Of a DNA stretch of 64,000 bases, positions 36,793-51,507 are shown one piece after another. The stretch's first letter is position 1. The number at the start of each line of letters is the position of its first letter. The DNA lies in NCBI GenBank assembly GCA_036971615.1, contig JAYKKR010000001.1, positions 186,001 to 250,000 on the forward strand, written 5' to 3'. The notes below the pieces were generated by a model. The model ran no database searches. It was not told the DNA's origin and was given only the letters and a program-made list of their open reading frames with translations. The stretch comes from Amyloporia xantha. Taxonomy: Eukaryota > Basidiomycota > Agaricomycetes > Polyporales > Adustoporiaceae. A program made the position numbers and the translations under genes.

Positions 36793-37561
36793 CTACAGAA
36801 CGAGCCCCGCCACCAGCCCGACCACACTGAGCGCCGCAGCCGCACCACCCAAACGAACCACGCCCGCGCCGCTGTGGGTAGACATCGTGCTGGAAGGCAT
36901 CGCGGACATGCTCGTGCCGCTGGGCATCGCCGACATGGAGGACGTCGTGTTCGTTTTCGTGGCCTTGGCCGCGGCCTGGAACGCAGCGAAGTCCTTCGAG
37001 CCGCTCGCTGCTGCGTTCACGGCGAAGACCATGCCTGCCTCACAATGCCTGCGAACCGAGCCGCGTCAGTGACCTCGTGCGGCGGCGTATGAGTGGGCGC
37101 GAGCAGGGACATACCCGGGATGACGGCAGTAGAACCAGAGCGGCGCGCTGGTGTCGTTGATCGCGAAGCTGTAGCTGGGCGTGTCGGTCTCGCTGCCTGG
37201 CATGAAACCTGAGTCGACACCGATGCTACCGTTTGCGAACTTGAACTCGCTGCAGGGAGTGGCGAAGGTGGACTGGGTGATCGTGTGGTTGCCCGCTACG
37301 CTGTAAGCACGCGCATACATTAGCTTTGCATAGGGCGGGAACAAGGAAGACACGTACAACTCGAACTTCAAGACATCGCCGACAGTAGCGTTGACGCTGC
37401 ACGGTGGTGATCAGACGTTATATTCAGACATAGTGTAAGGTGTGAGCGCACCTATCGGGGGTGTAGGTCAATGTGCCGTTCATGCCAACCATGACCGTGA
37501 TCTCGGCTGCCAGCGCCGCACCGACAGGAAGAAGAGCCGCAACAATGGTAGAGAAGTACAT
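36793..37561 (-). CDS. GPI-anchored cupredoxin (plastocyanin-like) cell-surface protein
   Basis: Secreted blue-copper-fold protein typical of fungi. It starts at 37561 with signal peptide MYFSTIVAALLPVGAALAA. The cupredoxin fold shows VNATVGDVLKFEF, VAGNHTITQSTFATPC (first His ligand) and the C-terminal ligand loop PLWFYCRHPGHCEAGMVFAV, carrying Cys, His and Met. A Ser/Thr/Met-rich linker and hydrophobic end (GAAAALSVVGLVAGLVL) suggest a GPI anchor. At least three introns splice in phase (donor/acceptor pairs near 37450, 37350-37300 and 37115-37050). The TAG stop is at 36793-36795. A TATAAAG lies at 37758-37764 on the minus strand, about 200 bp upstream. Copper binding is likely because the ligands are intact; the cellular role is unknown. 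Confidence 0.88.
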
Positions 37562-39035
37562 CGTGAACGTAAGAATATGTTAGCAAAGTAACAACGTAGA
37601 GTCTAATGCACACGACAATCAGTCGATGATCTCGCATGAGGGCAACCTAAACGAACCTTGCTCGTAAACGACCAGGCGTTGGAGGAAGGGAAAGGCAAGA
37701 GGAGCAGGAAGGAACAACAAAAAAGCAGGAGGTGTCGATTTCGTTGCTTTTTCGCCTCTTTATACCTGTAGAATATGCTTCTCCGGCAATTGCCAATTGG
37801 CTAGACAATGAGGATAGCCCGCGGGCGCTGTGCTGTGGGGAAGCCAGCCCATACAAGACCACAGGAGAGTTCTGTCCTGTCAGAAGCTGTCCCAGTGTAT
37901 TCGGGTAACCAAGCAGACGCGCACTCACGACTGCATCCTGTCAGGTTATATTTGGAACAAGCTACTCGTGGTATCCATCTTACGGTATGTAGCTGTCCTC
38001 GAGCACGCTGGATCAGATGTGCGGACCAATGAAGATGGTTGCATGCAGCGAATAGTGGCGAGGATGGCAGGGCATATCCTCAAGTGGACCACACCCGGTC
38101 TGCTCCGTGGAGGCATTACGGCGGGGATCATGGATGGTATTGTTTTCCTGTGCATACAATATGCGAAGCTGTCAAGAGGCTGTAACTGAGACGGCCTCGA
38201 GGAACTGTCATTCTAGGATATACGATGTTGGGATGTCAGTAAGCGATACTTCCTTCAATCACACCGTCGAAGGAGATGTGATTTGTATCAAGAAGTAGTA
38301 TGAAGATGCCGCAGCTATGGGAAGAAGATGAAGAGCAGAGCAATATTAATATCTGTTGTCCATTCCTGTTGCTATCTGTGAGTGGTGCGGAGACACAAAG
38401 ACCAGCCGACAAACGTTGTCCCAGAAACACGTCGTCGGCCGTCTCCGCGTACATCCTCGCGCGCTTCGAATGAGCACGTGAACATCCCGAAGAAGCAAGC
38501 AAGTTGCTGCTTTAGGAATCCCACGCGACAAATGGTTGCCATCAGCTTCGTCGTACGGTCAACCACCTTCGAGTCGTGCGGCATCCTGGAATCAGGATGG
38601 GGACTGGTGGTCCTGTATGTCCCAAATTTTCATTCAAAGCGTCCGCCTGTCTAACAGTGTCTATGCGTTGCTTAAGAGTACTCTACATTGGCCAGTCTAC
38701 GCACTCGCGGCTCTGGCTTTGAAATTTGAAAGGTTGCTCTTGAACACCATCCCCATCAACTCAGACATACTCGCTCTGCATCTGACAGGGCCTGGTATGC
38801 GCATGGCCACATCCTTACTGCAATCTCTTGCCATACGCTGCGCAATATACGTACAAATTGCCTGATCGCAGTGCGAAAAGTCCCATCAACAGCGACAAGA
38901 GACCTCGGATGAACGACGTACCATGCCCGAGCCCAGCGCAAATCAACCCTCCTTGACATAAATTGCCGGGTGTTTGGATGCCTGTCTCCTTTCTTGAGTT
39001 GATCTCCTGCTCCGACTCCCCAACTCCGGACCACA
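37562..39035. other. Gene-poor region
   Basis: Includes the cupredoxin promoter (TATAAAG at 37758-37764, minus strand). Other open frames (for example 37830-38189 and 38536-38865 on +) have no recognised features. Confidence 0.4.
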
Positions 39036-39929
39036 ATGAAGCCCTCCGCACTATGATCCCTGCTCTTCTCTGTCGGCACCATTGCTGGATCTAGTCTGCT
39101 CTCTCGACAGAGCTCCGACTCCTACTTCTGCGCAGGCCTCACGGGAGGCACTCCCATCATGAGCAACTTCACCTTCGCCGCGTACAACCGCCAACACCAC
39201 CGGCGCGCCCCTCGTGCTAGGGAACCTGACCGGTCCAGGCGGACCCTACATGGTCATGGGTCTCACGGTGCGTGTATTGGCCACCTTCAACTGACGATGC
39301 GGCGTGGTGCGTGCTGACGAGCCGGTCCCCGATGCGCGCGCAGACCTACTATCCCTGGCCGCACGACGACTACCCCGTCTGGACCCTCGACGCCGGCGTC
39401 CTGAGCCCCCACTACTACATCCCAGACACCATGAATACGTCCGCGTGCTTCGTCACCGCCGGCGGCGCGCTCAACTGGTACGTCAGCACCGGGCCTCTCT
39501 CCGAGCAGCCGTGGCAGGCGATCCACTGTGCCGTAGTGGGCGTCTTCTTCTTCCACCTCGCTGCTTTCAAGTCTCCACGTATGTTTCTGACGTTCGTTCC
39601 CCGTGCGCCAGAACACATCCTACTCGCCGTACCCGGTCCTCGCGGTGAACGAGGAGCCGTTCGGGTTCTCCCTATGCCTCGTCGTCACCGGCACCCTCTC
39701 GCAGTACCACGTTATCCAGAAAGAAGACCCGGCCATCAAGTCGTACAGCCACTGCTACCCCGTCAGCCTGCACATGCTATCCTTAGATAAACCGAACCAG
39801 CCTCACGGGACGGCGTCATGCAACAGCGATGCCGGCCTGGTCGCGCGATGTACGGTCGACACCGTGGACATGAGGCATCCTCACCCGCGCAAATCAATAC
39901 TAGTCCCGGTGTCCGATGTCCGCCTGTAA
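39036..39929 (+). pseudogene. Secreted cysteine-containing protein of unknown family, disrupted
   Basis: From ATG 39036 the frame reads MKPSAL, then TGA (39054-39056), then SLLFSVGTIAGSSLLSRQSS, so a stop sits inside what is plainly a signal peptide. The frame continues with DSYFCAGLTGGTPIMSNFTF, shifts by one base near 39183-39193, and resumes as TTGAPLVLGNLTGPGGPYMV. Two introns (about 39269-39341 and 39531-39610) then join in phase to TYYPWPHDDYPVWTLDAGVL, SPHYYIPDTMNTSACFVTAG and NTSYSPYPVLAVNEEPFGFS. The last open frame ends at 39929. I do not recognise the family. The two lesions could also be assembly errors, in which case this would be an intact small secreted protein. Confidence 0.55.
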
Positions 39930-41096
39930 CTGCAGCCCTTCTAGCCTCTAATTCCCGGAGATATGTCATCCTTGGACCTTCGCGATATAAATCTATTGCG
40001 CAGGCCCTAATCGCCCGATCACCGGACATGAACACGTACAGTCAACTCCAACGTGTCATTGTCAAGATCTCAGCATAAGACATTGGATCTTCCATCGCAT
40101 CGCAATCCTGCATCTGCATGTGAATCTGTACCATATTTTCCGCTACCTCCGTGTTTATATTGTTCTCTTGATTCGGCTCCAATTCAGGTTCGAACCGCCG
40201 GTCCTCCTGTATCCCATGGACTACTTTTTTACCTCCTCCGAGCTAAGATTGACTCTTAGTAGCGAGTCCGTGTTGTGTTATCACAAGCTTGAACGTCAGC
40301 CTGGAATCCTAACCATCAGAGACCCCTTCTTGATGCGCATTCTTACTTAATTTCTTGAATTAGCTCCACAAGTAGCACAGAACTCTGACCTCTAGAGGTT
40401 CACAGCTCCCGTATGCAGCCATAGACCCGAAGCGTTTGCTCAAGTGCTCTGAACCAGACGCCTCTTGCGAGCGGATGCAATTTTTACTAGATAACATCGG
40501 GATCCAGGTCAAAACATATCAAATATGATTCTGGACATACAACGTGTAGTGCCGACAGTAGGATGATAGTACAGTACATGACTTTGTACAGGATTATACT
40601 ATAGCTCTTCTAAGTCCATGCTGTGACAGCAGAGATGACCGTATAGAAGAGCAACATAATTGCAGAGGATATAGGGCACGTCGCGACGGACGGCTAAACG
40701 AAAAGTTCAGATAATGTGCGAATAAGGAGCAATAAAAAGACGCTGCGTGGTAAATGCGACATTGAAGATGATGCGAAGGCTGTTGAGAGTCCATGATTGC
40801 AGATGCGGTGCCTGGTACTAATGCGTGCGAATGAGACCTGATGTACGTTGCGTTGTCGAGCTTGAAAATATGATGTTGAACTTGATGGTACGTTGACTTG
40901 ATTGTGCGACAGATGGAGTAATAATTTGAGCTTGAATGTACGTTGCCGATGCGAGAGATTGTGCGTTGTGATTTTCCGGGTTTTCAAAGGAACATGTAAA
41001 GAGACACGCTGACAATGGATGTGCTATGTAAGATTGCTGCTGAAGATACTGCTTTGCGAAATGAAGAAGTCAACTGGGTCCCCGCGAAAGGCGTGC
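39930..41096. other. Gene-poor region downstream of the Pumilio gene
   Basis: No gene recognised. A diffuse repeat of GAGCTTGAA and GTACGTTG words occurs around 40850-40950. Confidence 0.4.
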
Positions 41097-43756
41097 TCAA
41101 TAGCCGTAATATGCGCGCTGTGGATAGGTCTCTGTGAGATCGGACATCGAACCAAGAATTGTGAGACCAACCATTCTGTCGCTAAAGAATGGTACATTAA
41201 TCGATTGCATCACCTGAAGCGTCGTAAATCTACTTACAAGAGCCAAATGACCTTCGAACCAGTTTTACAGCCACGCAAAGTCACAATGTGGCCTCGAATA
41301 GAGTCATACAGGAGAGCACGTTGATCCTTGTCCGCCTAAATATATCAAAAAGTATGAGCACAGCCCAAGGAAGGAGCAGTTTATTGATCTTACATTTGGT
41401 AGGACAGTAGCAATTAGCTGACTTCCTGTCACCGAGAGCGCAAGGTCGACGATTGTGGCCCTGCGACCGCTGTGAACCGTAAATGTGCGTCAATAAAACG
41501 AGCCCGGCAAATGTAAGAGACGTACCCTTTCGCCGGTTCACACATACGCTTGATGATCTTGTCCAGAGTCTCTTTACCCCCTTCTTTGAGGGCCTTCGTG
41601 ACGGATTTGACGCCTTGCTCGTTGGTAGAATATTCGAGCAAACCGGTGAGAAGATGGTCGAGTGCCATATCCTGATGCTTCTTACTGCCATGCTCGAGTA
41701 CTATGATCACATATAAGCGAATGATGTTACAGAAGAATTAACGCCACTCACTGTGTTGAATGCAATACGATCCCCACTGGCTCTTGGTGACTTCGCTGAA
41801 GGTGGTTTGGCCATGATTGAGTAGCTCGTCGACTATTCCGTCCTTCGCCGACTCTTCTAGATTCTCAAAGGCATGCTGGAATAGAAAAATGGTGAGCCAT
41901 AGCGCGGTGTACGAGCGCACGAGGCCGCACAAACCTGGACGACAAGTGAACCTGTTTCATGGCAAGCCAAAGCAGCCCATTTTCCTTTCAAAGATTTGTT
42001 GACGCTGAGAAACAGGGATGAGTCAAGACCATTCAGATATCAATTCAGATAATGAGGGACGTACTAAGCGAAGATAGGCGGTGCTGGTGGCGTCCAGGTC
42101 AGTTCCATGATCTATAGACACGAAGTCAGCAAACGTGACGATGCGAAACATACCTTTACTCACCTTACTCCATACATGCGATGCGTGCTTGTTGACAAGT
42201 GTCTGCGCCGGATCGCCCAGGAGTAGTTCGGAGACGATTAGAAGGCGGATATCCTCCTCACAATCGAGCGCCTTTTGTAGGACATGACATCCGTAACAAT
42301 TGGTGGCGAGTTCGACAACACGACCTCTGGCGCATCATCAACTATGTTAAATTTGACTACAACAAACGGGACTAATAACCGACCTCATACATCCGACGAT
42401 TTTGCGCCTTTCTTCAGGACTTGCAGTCGCCTCAAGACACCTCTGAACTGCCCAATTTCCAAACCTTGACAGATGTCAGGACTGGTCCTCTGATATGACA
42501 CAAGCGAGAGGGCTTAAAACATACCTGTGAGCCATCATCTCGAAGCCTTTTGTGCATATGGCGTCTACGATCTTGGCACGCTCCATGGTGTCAGCGACCT
42601 TAAGCTTCTGCTGTAAGAAGATAGACGCTTGTTGGTCCGAAGACTTGATGATACGCGATACGAAGAGGTGGTATGGCGGTGTAGAAGACGGATGCAGAAG
42701 GGAGAGGAAGTTGATCGGCTTGATACAAAAGTGTCGTCGTCAAAGAAGGCTATATGCGCGCACATAATGACACTGACCTCATGAGCATGTGACTGTCCAT
42801 TGCTGTGAGTTGTCGGTTGGGTCAAATTGCTCGACTGCAGGATTGATTCATTGGCTACAGCCCCAGAATAATCAGCGACGGGTCTGAGGTCCGCCTGTAC
42901 CCACTCCGACGAAGTGCGCGGGCGTGTTTGAGTCCAGTGATGCTGCGGCAGCGGTGCAGTCTCCATGCGATGGTGTAAAGGCTGAGGGACGGATTGATAG
43001 AACGGCTGAGAGCTTGGAGCAGGAGAAGCCAATTCGGAGACAGGCTCATAGAATGGGAAAATGCTACCTTCCCGCTGCGAAGAAGAATGGGTCCGAGCCG
43101 CGCGATAAGAAACCGGTGGCACGTTTTGCGAGCTCCCGATTACCTCGTTATATCTATAGGAAATATCCGTCTCGAACAAACGTTCATTCTGTTGGCCATG
43201 TATGATCCCGAGACCGAAGTTCGCGTTCGTTTTGTGATCAAAGGCCTTGGGAGAATCGGTAGGCGTAAGAAGGGCAGACGAGTTCGAAATAGGCGATAGA
43301 TCAGGAGAAGTTTGAAATGAATGAGAGTCTCCGGGCAGAGCAGAAGGAGGATAAGGAGCGGGAGAATGAAGATTGAGAGTGCGTAATAACTGTTCGACGT
43401 GCTACGCGAAGGTGGTCAGAAACGACGCATATATCGACTGAAAAGATACAAACCATATGGTCGAAGCTCGGAGAGTCCTTTTTACGACCGTCACCGATGG
43501 CTCCAACATTTTTGCGAAGATATCCGTTCGGTCCAACGGGACCGAAGACGTCCTCGCTGTTGGTGTTGGTAGGGAAGGAGCTCGCCCGCCGGTTGTCTGG
43601 GCGAGCAGCGATCCCATTGACGTTGACACGAGTGAACGAGTCTATGGCTTTTGTCCAAGCTGTCTCGGAGGGTTGAGGCTGGGGTGCCCAGATGGACGAG
43701 GAGACACCGCGAGGGGAGGGGGCGTCGAAGAAAGGGTCGAAGGCTGTGGCCACCAT
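41097..43756 (-). CDS. Pumilio (PUF) family RNA-binding protein, Jsn1/Mcp2-like
   Basis: Post-transcriptional regulator binding mRNA 3' UTRs in the cytoplasm. It starts at 43756 (MVATAFDPFFDAPSPRGVSS) with a long Ser/Pro/Gln-rich disordered N-terminus, including GPVGPNGYLRKNVGAIGDGR. The C-terminal half is a Pumilio repeat array: RAKIVDAICTKGFEMMAHRF, then GNWAVQRCLEA; VELATNCYGCHVLQKALDCE; NKHASHVWSKIMELTW; CHETGSLVVQHAFENLEESA; SQWGSYCIQHILEHGSKKHQ; STNEQGVKSVTKAL; ARRATIVDLALSVTGSQLIA; and finally RGHIVTLRGCKTGSKVIWLF with DRMRAYYGY before TGA (41097-41099). It has many short introns, and the last three exons join cleanly. A TATATAAG on the minus strand (43842-43849) lies about 90 bp upstream. 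Confidence 0.92.
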
Positions 43757-43841
43757 GTTGACGAGGTAAACGGCTGGCGATGGTGGAAGGAAGTAAGCGT
43801 GTGTGGGGGTGGGAGAGAACGGTGAACAAGAACGGCCGTGC

Positions 43842-43849
43842 TTATATAC
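43842..43849 (-). promoter_or_regulatory. TATA box of the Pumilio gene
   Basis: TATATAAG on the minus strand, about 86-93 bp upstream of the ATG at 43756. Confidence 0.5.
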
Positions 43850-43910
43850 GGGCGGGCGGCGGCTTGACGGGGTGTAGCGTGGCGCCGGCGTAAATTGCAA
43901 CGTCCATTAG

Positions 43911-43941
43911 CCATCTTTGGAAGTACGGGTTCCAAAGATGG
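43911..43941. repeat. Perfect 12-bp hairpin upstream of the Pumilio gene
   Basis: CCATCTTTGGAA (43911-43922), a 7-nt loop, then TTCCAAAGATGG (43930-43941). The arms are exact reverse complements. It lies about 155-185 bp upstream of the Pumilio start codon, just beyond the TATA box. Confidence 0.8.
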
Positions 43942-45125
43942 AAACTTCTTGCGATTCGCACGCTGGGGAAAGGAGCAGGTTTAAATCCAGGTCACATCCA
44001 TCAAATAGAACCCCGTCACACACACCACAACAGAAGCCCCGCCGCGGATCCCTTCCATACGATGGTAAACAAGCAGTTGGCGCAACATCCCAATCCCGAC
44101 CATTCGTCGTCGCAACCCCTTGCAACGGGCCAGGCCTCTTGCCGTGATACATCTGCTTTGGTAGGTCACCGTCTGCGTGCTGCGAAGTATACCCACAACA
44201 ATGTTTAAATTATGCAATGAAGGCCACATGCGAACCTGACGCAGATCAAGTTCATCGTTGACAGGTGACAGTCATACAAGACAGGGACCTCACGTGGAAG
44301 CCATGGCGCCGTCCAATGCCAGGCCGAATTTCAACGCGCGGGTGACGGTGGGTTCAACGCCAAGTCCTCGACCTGACATGGACTTCAAAAGAAGACAAAC
44401 ACTCCGCACAGAACATCCAACATCGATAGTCGTGACACAGATGCATTGTACCTGTCATGCATACCGATTGTGGATGAGAAATCCGCATGTAACGGTGAGG
44501 AATCTGGAGTACGCACTGACCCTGGCCCGTCGTACGATTATAAGGTGCGGCGTTGAATAACAAACTTTCCACGCGGACTGTTGAGATCCCAAGCGAAAGT
44601 TTAAGCAACAGAAGGTTGTGTACGTACACCGCACGGCATCGCGATGGACTTACAAACGTCGAGACCTGAATCTGATGTCGAGCGAGTCACGAGGCTACTC
44701 ACCTTCGATCGTCAGTCAATCTGCTATGACATCTTTTCCTAAACGGGGATGGCGGGAATCCAGTTTGAGTACATGAACTGGAAATTAAAATGACCATCAG
44801 CCGAGGGTCGCGTGTGATGAAAGACTAGGGAAGACATCAATAGTGAATTACCACCTCCACATGGAGAATAGTGCCACGTCCGAGGACTTTCCGATGTTGC
44901 GGCACTACGGTTGTGTTACAGATGTTGAAGAACTCCATTGATATAATCGTACATCTCCAGATTCCAAATAGTAGAAGCTACAGCATATCCTCAGGGTAAC
45001 CAATAAGCAGCACAAGCATAGCAGAATCGACAGCAGAGAGAAAGCCTGTGTACTACATACCAAAGACCCAGTAGATCATCCCACCCCATACAGTGGACAA
45101 CCTGTGAATCATCCTCCTACCTGCT
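43942..45125. other. Intergenic region between the Pumilio and SNF1 genes
   Basis: About 1.2 kb with no recognised gene. It includes Pumilio upstream sequence and the SNF1 3' flank. Confidence 0.45.
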
Positions 45126-47402
<2,277 letters not shown>

Positions 47403-48725
47403 GTCTGTAATGATGTATAACCGATGAAGTCGTATACGACCAAGGTTAGGAATGCGGGGCAGCCAAGTGGCTCTTGCCCCGTATTGATCATGGATTAGTC
47501 ATCAATGCCCCATCAATGTCGGGAATGACAAAAGAGGTAATTCGTGTCGGTCGGCTACTCTGGCGGCTCCGGAATGGAGGCGCTGTTGAGTAACAGCCTT
47601 CTTTCAATATATGTACTCAACAGCTTACGGACTTAAGCATCAAGGTGTAACTATGCATGGCAATCACGAAACGAATCTCCACAAGTTGCATTTCTCCATA
47701 CATGTAAATTATGCACACACCTTTCTCTTCAATGGCCGTTGAAATTGACTGATCCACACGAATCAACACTGACAATATTATTTCTATTCATAAGAGTCTT
47801 ATACCAATGGGCAAGTCATTACACGGAAATGTATACAATAAACAATGTGAGTCCCAGAACTACGAGCACAGCTAGAAATGAACCCGAAGGTAAGAGCGGC
47901 ACTCAACTCTACTGAGACGTAACGTATACAAGTTCTGTGATCCACCTAACTTCATGACGAAGCCAGGTGGCAGAAGACTCGAAACGCGTCGATCTTCCAC
48001 GACCGTAACAGACACAACACATGAAAAATTGAGTGTGAAGTGCCTTGACTTGGTACGTGGATCATATTGCAACGGAATAATTGAGCACGACTTACCGGGC
48101 TCACGAAAGAAGGCACCATTGTATTTGACTAGAAGCGTCTCATGAAGAGACGGTCCAAACAGTGCTATTTGAGAGCAATCCAATTTTGATTGAATGTATG
48201 GTTGAACAGAGAATCACCAACGACGTCCGTGAAATCAAAGACCTAGTCCAATAACATGTCTGACTGCGAGGTCAGAACGCACAACAAAGACAGACACAGA
48301 CGTGTGAGGACGAAGAAAAAAATATCGGTTCGTCAAGGTAATAGTAGGCTTACGTGATGTATTCCCACACTTTCGATCCACGGTCTCTCAGACTCTCCTC
48401 TGTTTCACTTCATTCATGTAACGGCCCTTCACTACAAGGAGAGCACATACTGCATGCGTATAGATCCTATTCCTGCCCTGAATTGGGTGCTGATAGAATG
48501 TCCACAACGTCTGTGCAGTTTTGGCCAGCACGGAACGAAATCAATACCACGACACGCATATGCAGGGTCGAATATTCTCAGTGGCCAGCTTCGCGTGTTT
48601 GCTATCTCGGCCAAGATGTCGAATAATTCGCGCTGCTTCAAACCCGGCTCATAGCCTGGTTCGTTTGAAGCCGTCCAAGCGCAATGCGATCTACTTGGGG
48701 CGTTCCGGGGAAGCACATACAGTTT

Positions 48726-48756
48726 GTAAGATAGGCCCAAGTCATTCTCGACTACT
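48726..48756 (+). repeat. Left arm of a 31-bp inverted repeat
   Basis: Begins GTAAGATAGGCCCAAGTCAT and is the exact reverse complement of 49119-49149. The arms are separated by 362 bp. Confidence 0.85.
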
Positions 48757-49118
48757 ATGGTCACGATGTGACAATCACGTGCATGGCTCAGATAACTATT
48801 TGTCTCGTACCTATTTACATGATAACGGGTAGTTATGCAGTAGTTATGGTGGTAAAAAGCTGATTTTGAGTCGCAACAAAGGGCTTATTCTCATATATGC
48901 AGCTTACATAAGCAGTATGGTCGGACAGCTCGCGATTCTATTGCGTTGGATGGAGGCCCTTATTTGCAATTCGGTCACCATCAATCTTTAGGGAACACAT
49001 TTTCACCCAGTCTGATGGTGCCCGAATTTTATTTAATGTCCTTTGACTTCACATTTTGATTCTTTCGTACTTTCTCTCTGCCAAACTGGTGTAAGCGTGA
49101 CAGCCACAGGTCACGTGA

Positions 49119-49149
49119 AGTAGTCGAGAATGACTTGGGCCTATCTTAC
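49119..49149 (-). repeat. Right arm of the 31-bp inverted repeat
   Basis: Exact reverse complement of 48726-48756. I see no matching direct repeats immediately outside the arms. Confidence 0.85.
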
Positions 49150-49762
49150 GTACATCGATCCGCTTCACTTCTTCTGTGGTCGTATTTGAGTCTACGCGCA
49201 CGGACTGGGACTCAGTTACGGCGTATGTGGTCACGCTCGTTTCAAGAAGACACAACCGGCCGCGCGGCATAACGCGATGGGAAGTCCAGGTGAGGTTCTA
49301 ACGTTCAGGTGTTCAGGATGTTCAGGTCCGACGGTTCACTGCAGACAGTCAGATCTTGCTAGGCTGAACTATCTTCCTCGTCAGATCCAGACCAAATGGT
49401 GTCTCCGTGTGGGAATCGCAAGTTGCGGGTCCGGGTAGGGATGATATTCCTGGACGGAGTCGGACACGGGCGGCTCGTGGGGCCAGGGTCTTATTGCGTC
49501 CGTGGCAGCGACGGCAACATTTCTCGTATCAAGTGACAGCGATTACGCGGGAGCGGAGAGAAAGAAATTAATCTGTTGACAAGTTGCGGCACTGCGTTTG
49601 TCGATTGGTTCGCGGACGCGAAGATGAGCTATATGGTACCGAGGGCGGAGTTCATATATGCAGTTCCTGAAAGTTGAAGTTCTGACCTTCTGTTGCAGAC
49701 AGGCGTTCGGCAAGAGATACATATCCTAGTCGATGACGCATCAACAATCTGCCAAACCGATG

Positions 49763-51507
49763 CTACAAAAGCTCTTTGCCGTCTCGCTTATACACCTTCC
49801 CGCCCTTCATCACAAATGTCACAGCCGTTTTGTCGACAGCGTTTTCGAAATTACTGTGCAGATCCCCGCTGGTTGCAATGATGTCCGCCGCAAATCCCCG
49901 CCTTATCACGCCGAATGGAACTTCGTTGTCACCAACGACCCTCGCATCTTCCTTCAGATCTTCAACTCGTGCTAGACGTGCGGCCCCGTCCTCTCCCTCC
50001 CACGCCATGCTGCGGATGCACTGCCATCCACCTAATGTGCCCCAGCGCAAGACTTTGCGCCAGTCTGCTCCAAGTCGCACCATCAATTTCATTTCTAGCG
50101 CATTGTCCCCATGAGCGAAGACACCCGTATCTCCGCCGCAAGCAATGTTTTCGATACCCTTGTCCAGTGCGCGTCGGAAGGCCTGTGCTGCAGATTCCCA
50201 GTTTCCACCCTGACCTTCGTACAGGGTGTAGTATGCTGCTAGCGTCGGCACCCATGTTGTTGTAACGCCATTTGTATGCTGCGTTGGGTCCTGCTGTCGT
50301 TGTGCTCCTACATCGTCATCAAATACCATATTAAAGCCGTGCTCGACGGAATGTACGCCTGGGCCGTTAGAAATGCCATCTTTTCCCGTTGCATGCCAGT
50401 GTGGAGAGTGAGCCGCAACCTTAACACCGAGATTGTTAGCGGTCGATACCAGTGCCTGTAGTTCCCTGTCATTGAAAGTAGCGATGGAAGCCTTCGACAC
50501 CTCGGTGGACACATCGGACATACGCGACCGGTAGCGGTACTCTGTCACAATATGACTTAGGTTGAAGGAAGACCCTATATATTCAAATGGCATACCTGCA
50601 TATATCTGAGCACAAAGCGAAGAGGGTTCAACACAATTTCATTGTGGCGAACGGAGTGCATACCTTGATCCAGTCTGCTCCAGCACCCACCTGCCTGCGG
50701 ACAGCTTTCACGCATTCTACCTCCCCGTCAGCAACTTCGGCACCCGTGATTCCTTCAATGCCCTCTTGGTTCAAGTGGATGCTACTCTTCGGACCTATAT
50801 CCCAGTGCGCAGATCCGCAGTGAGCTGCGTGTCATAATTGTCGGTTGGCACGAACATACCATAGCTCCCCGTCGTGACAATAGCTCGGTTGGCACAGAAG
50901 TATCGTGGTCCCGGGATGAGAGCGTTCGGGCCTGATATGCACTTGCGAAGTTGGAGATCTGCATCTCCCGCTCCCTCCGTGCCTAGGTCACTACAAAGTG
51001 ATAACATACGTTTAGATGGACACAAAATCTCTCAGATAGCAGACTTCTTCGTACCGTACAGCTGTGTAGCCTGCCATCAAGGTCCTTCGGGCATGGATGG
51101 TCGCTCGCACGGTACGCTCGACAAGACTCTCTTTGGTGAGCTGGTCTTCCCAGCTTACTTCACTGTACGGATGTAGAAACACTAGAGCGAAGCAATCGTC
51201 ATAATTAAATGCCTCAAGGTCCCCCTTTGATGGTTAGGAATAAATACTTACGGTGAACGTGTGCATCTACAAGTCCTGGAAGGACGGTAGCATTCCGGAG
51301 ATCAACCACCTTGGGATCAGCGAAATTGGCGAGGGATTCATCTGCTTTCGAGTATGGTTGAACGTCGATAATGAGTCCTGACTCAGGAGAGACAGTGATG
51401 ACCCTGTTCTCGATCAATTCGAGAGAGTAGGGATCGAACATCTTCCCTGCGAAGATCTGCATATTGGCTGACGTACTAGAAGGAATGACAGGGGAGCGAA
51501 GTTGCAT
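49763..51507 (-). CDS. Amidohydrolase-family protein 1 (imidazolonepropionase-like metal hydrolase)
   Basis: TIM-barrel metal-dependent hydrolase of the amidohydrolase superfamily. Start is at 51507 (MQLRSPVIPSSTSANMQIFA). Motifs: GKMFDPYSLELIENRVITVS, the first metal site LPGLVDAHVH, TLMAGYTAVRDLGTEGAGDA, and the lysine region AGADWIK. Later metal/catalytic residues follow in KVAAHSPHWHA, GVHSVEHGFNMVFDD and ACGGDTGVFAHGDNALEMKL. The C-terminus is RGFAADIIATSGDLHSNFEN, ending at TAG 49763-49765. Several introns are present. Substrate unknown; relatives cleave cyclic amides or dipeptides such as prolidase-type Xaa-Pro. All metal ligands are present. It is a clear tandem paralogue of the gene at 53087-54868. 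Confidence 0.88.

Larger units (their letters stand above)
47403..49762. other. Gene-poor region between SNF1 and amidohydrolase 1
   Basis: About 2.4 kb without a recognised gene. It contains the SNF1 upstream region and an inverted repeat at 48726-49149 (separate entries). Confidence 0.45.

Noticed and set aside
40150..40215. GGTTCGAACC word resembling a tRNA T-arm (B box)
   Set aside because: No A box or acceptor-stem pairing upstream at tRNA spacing.
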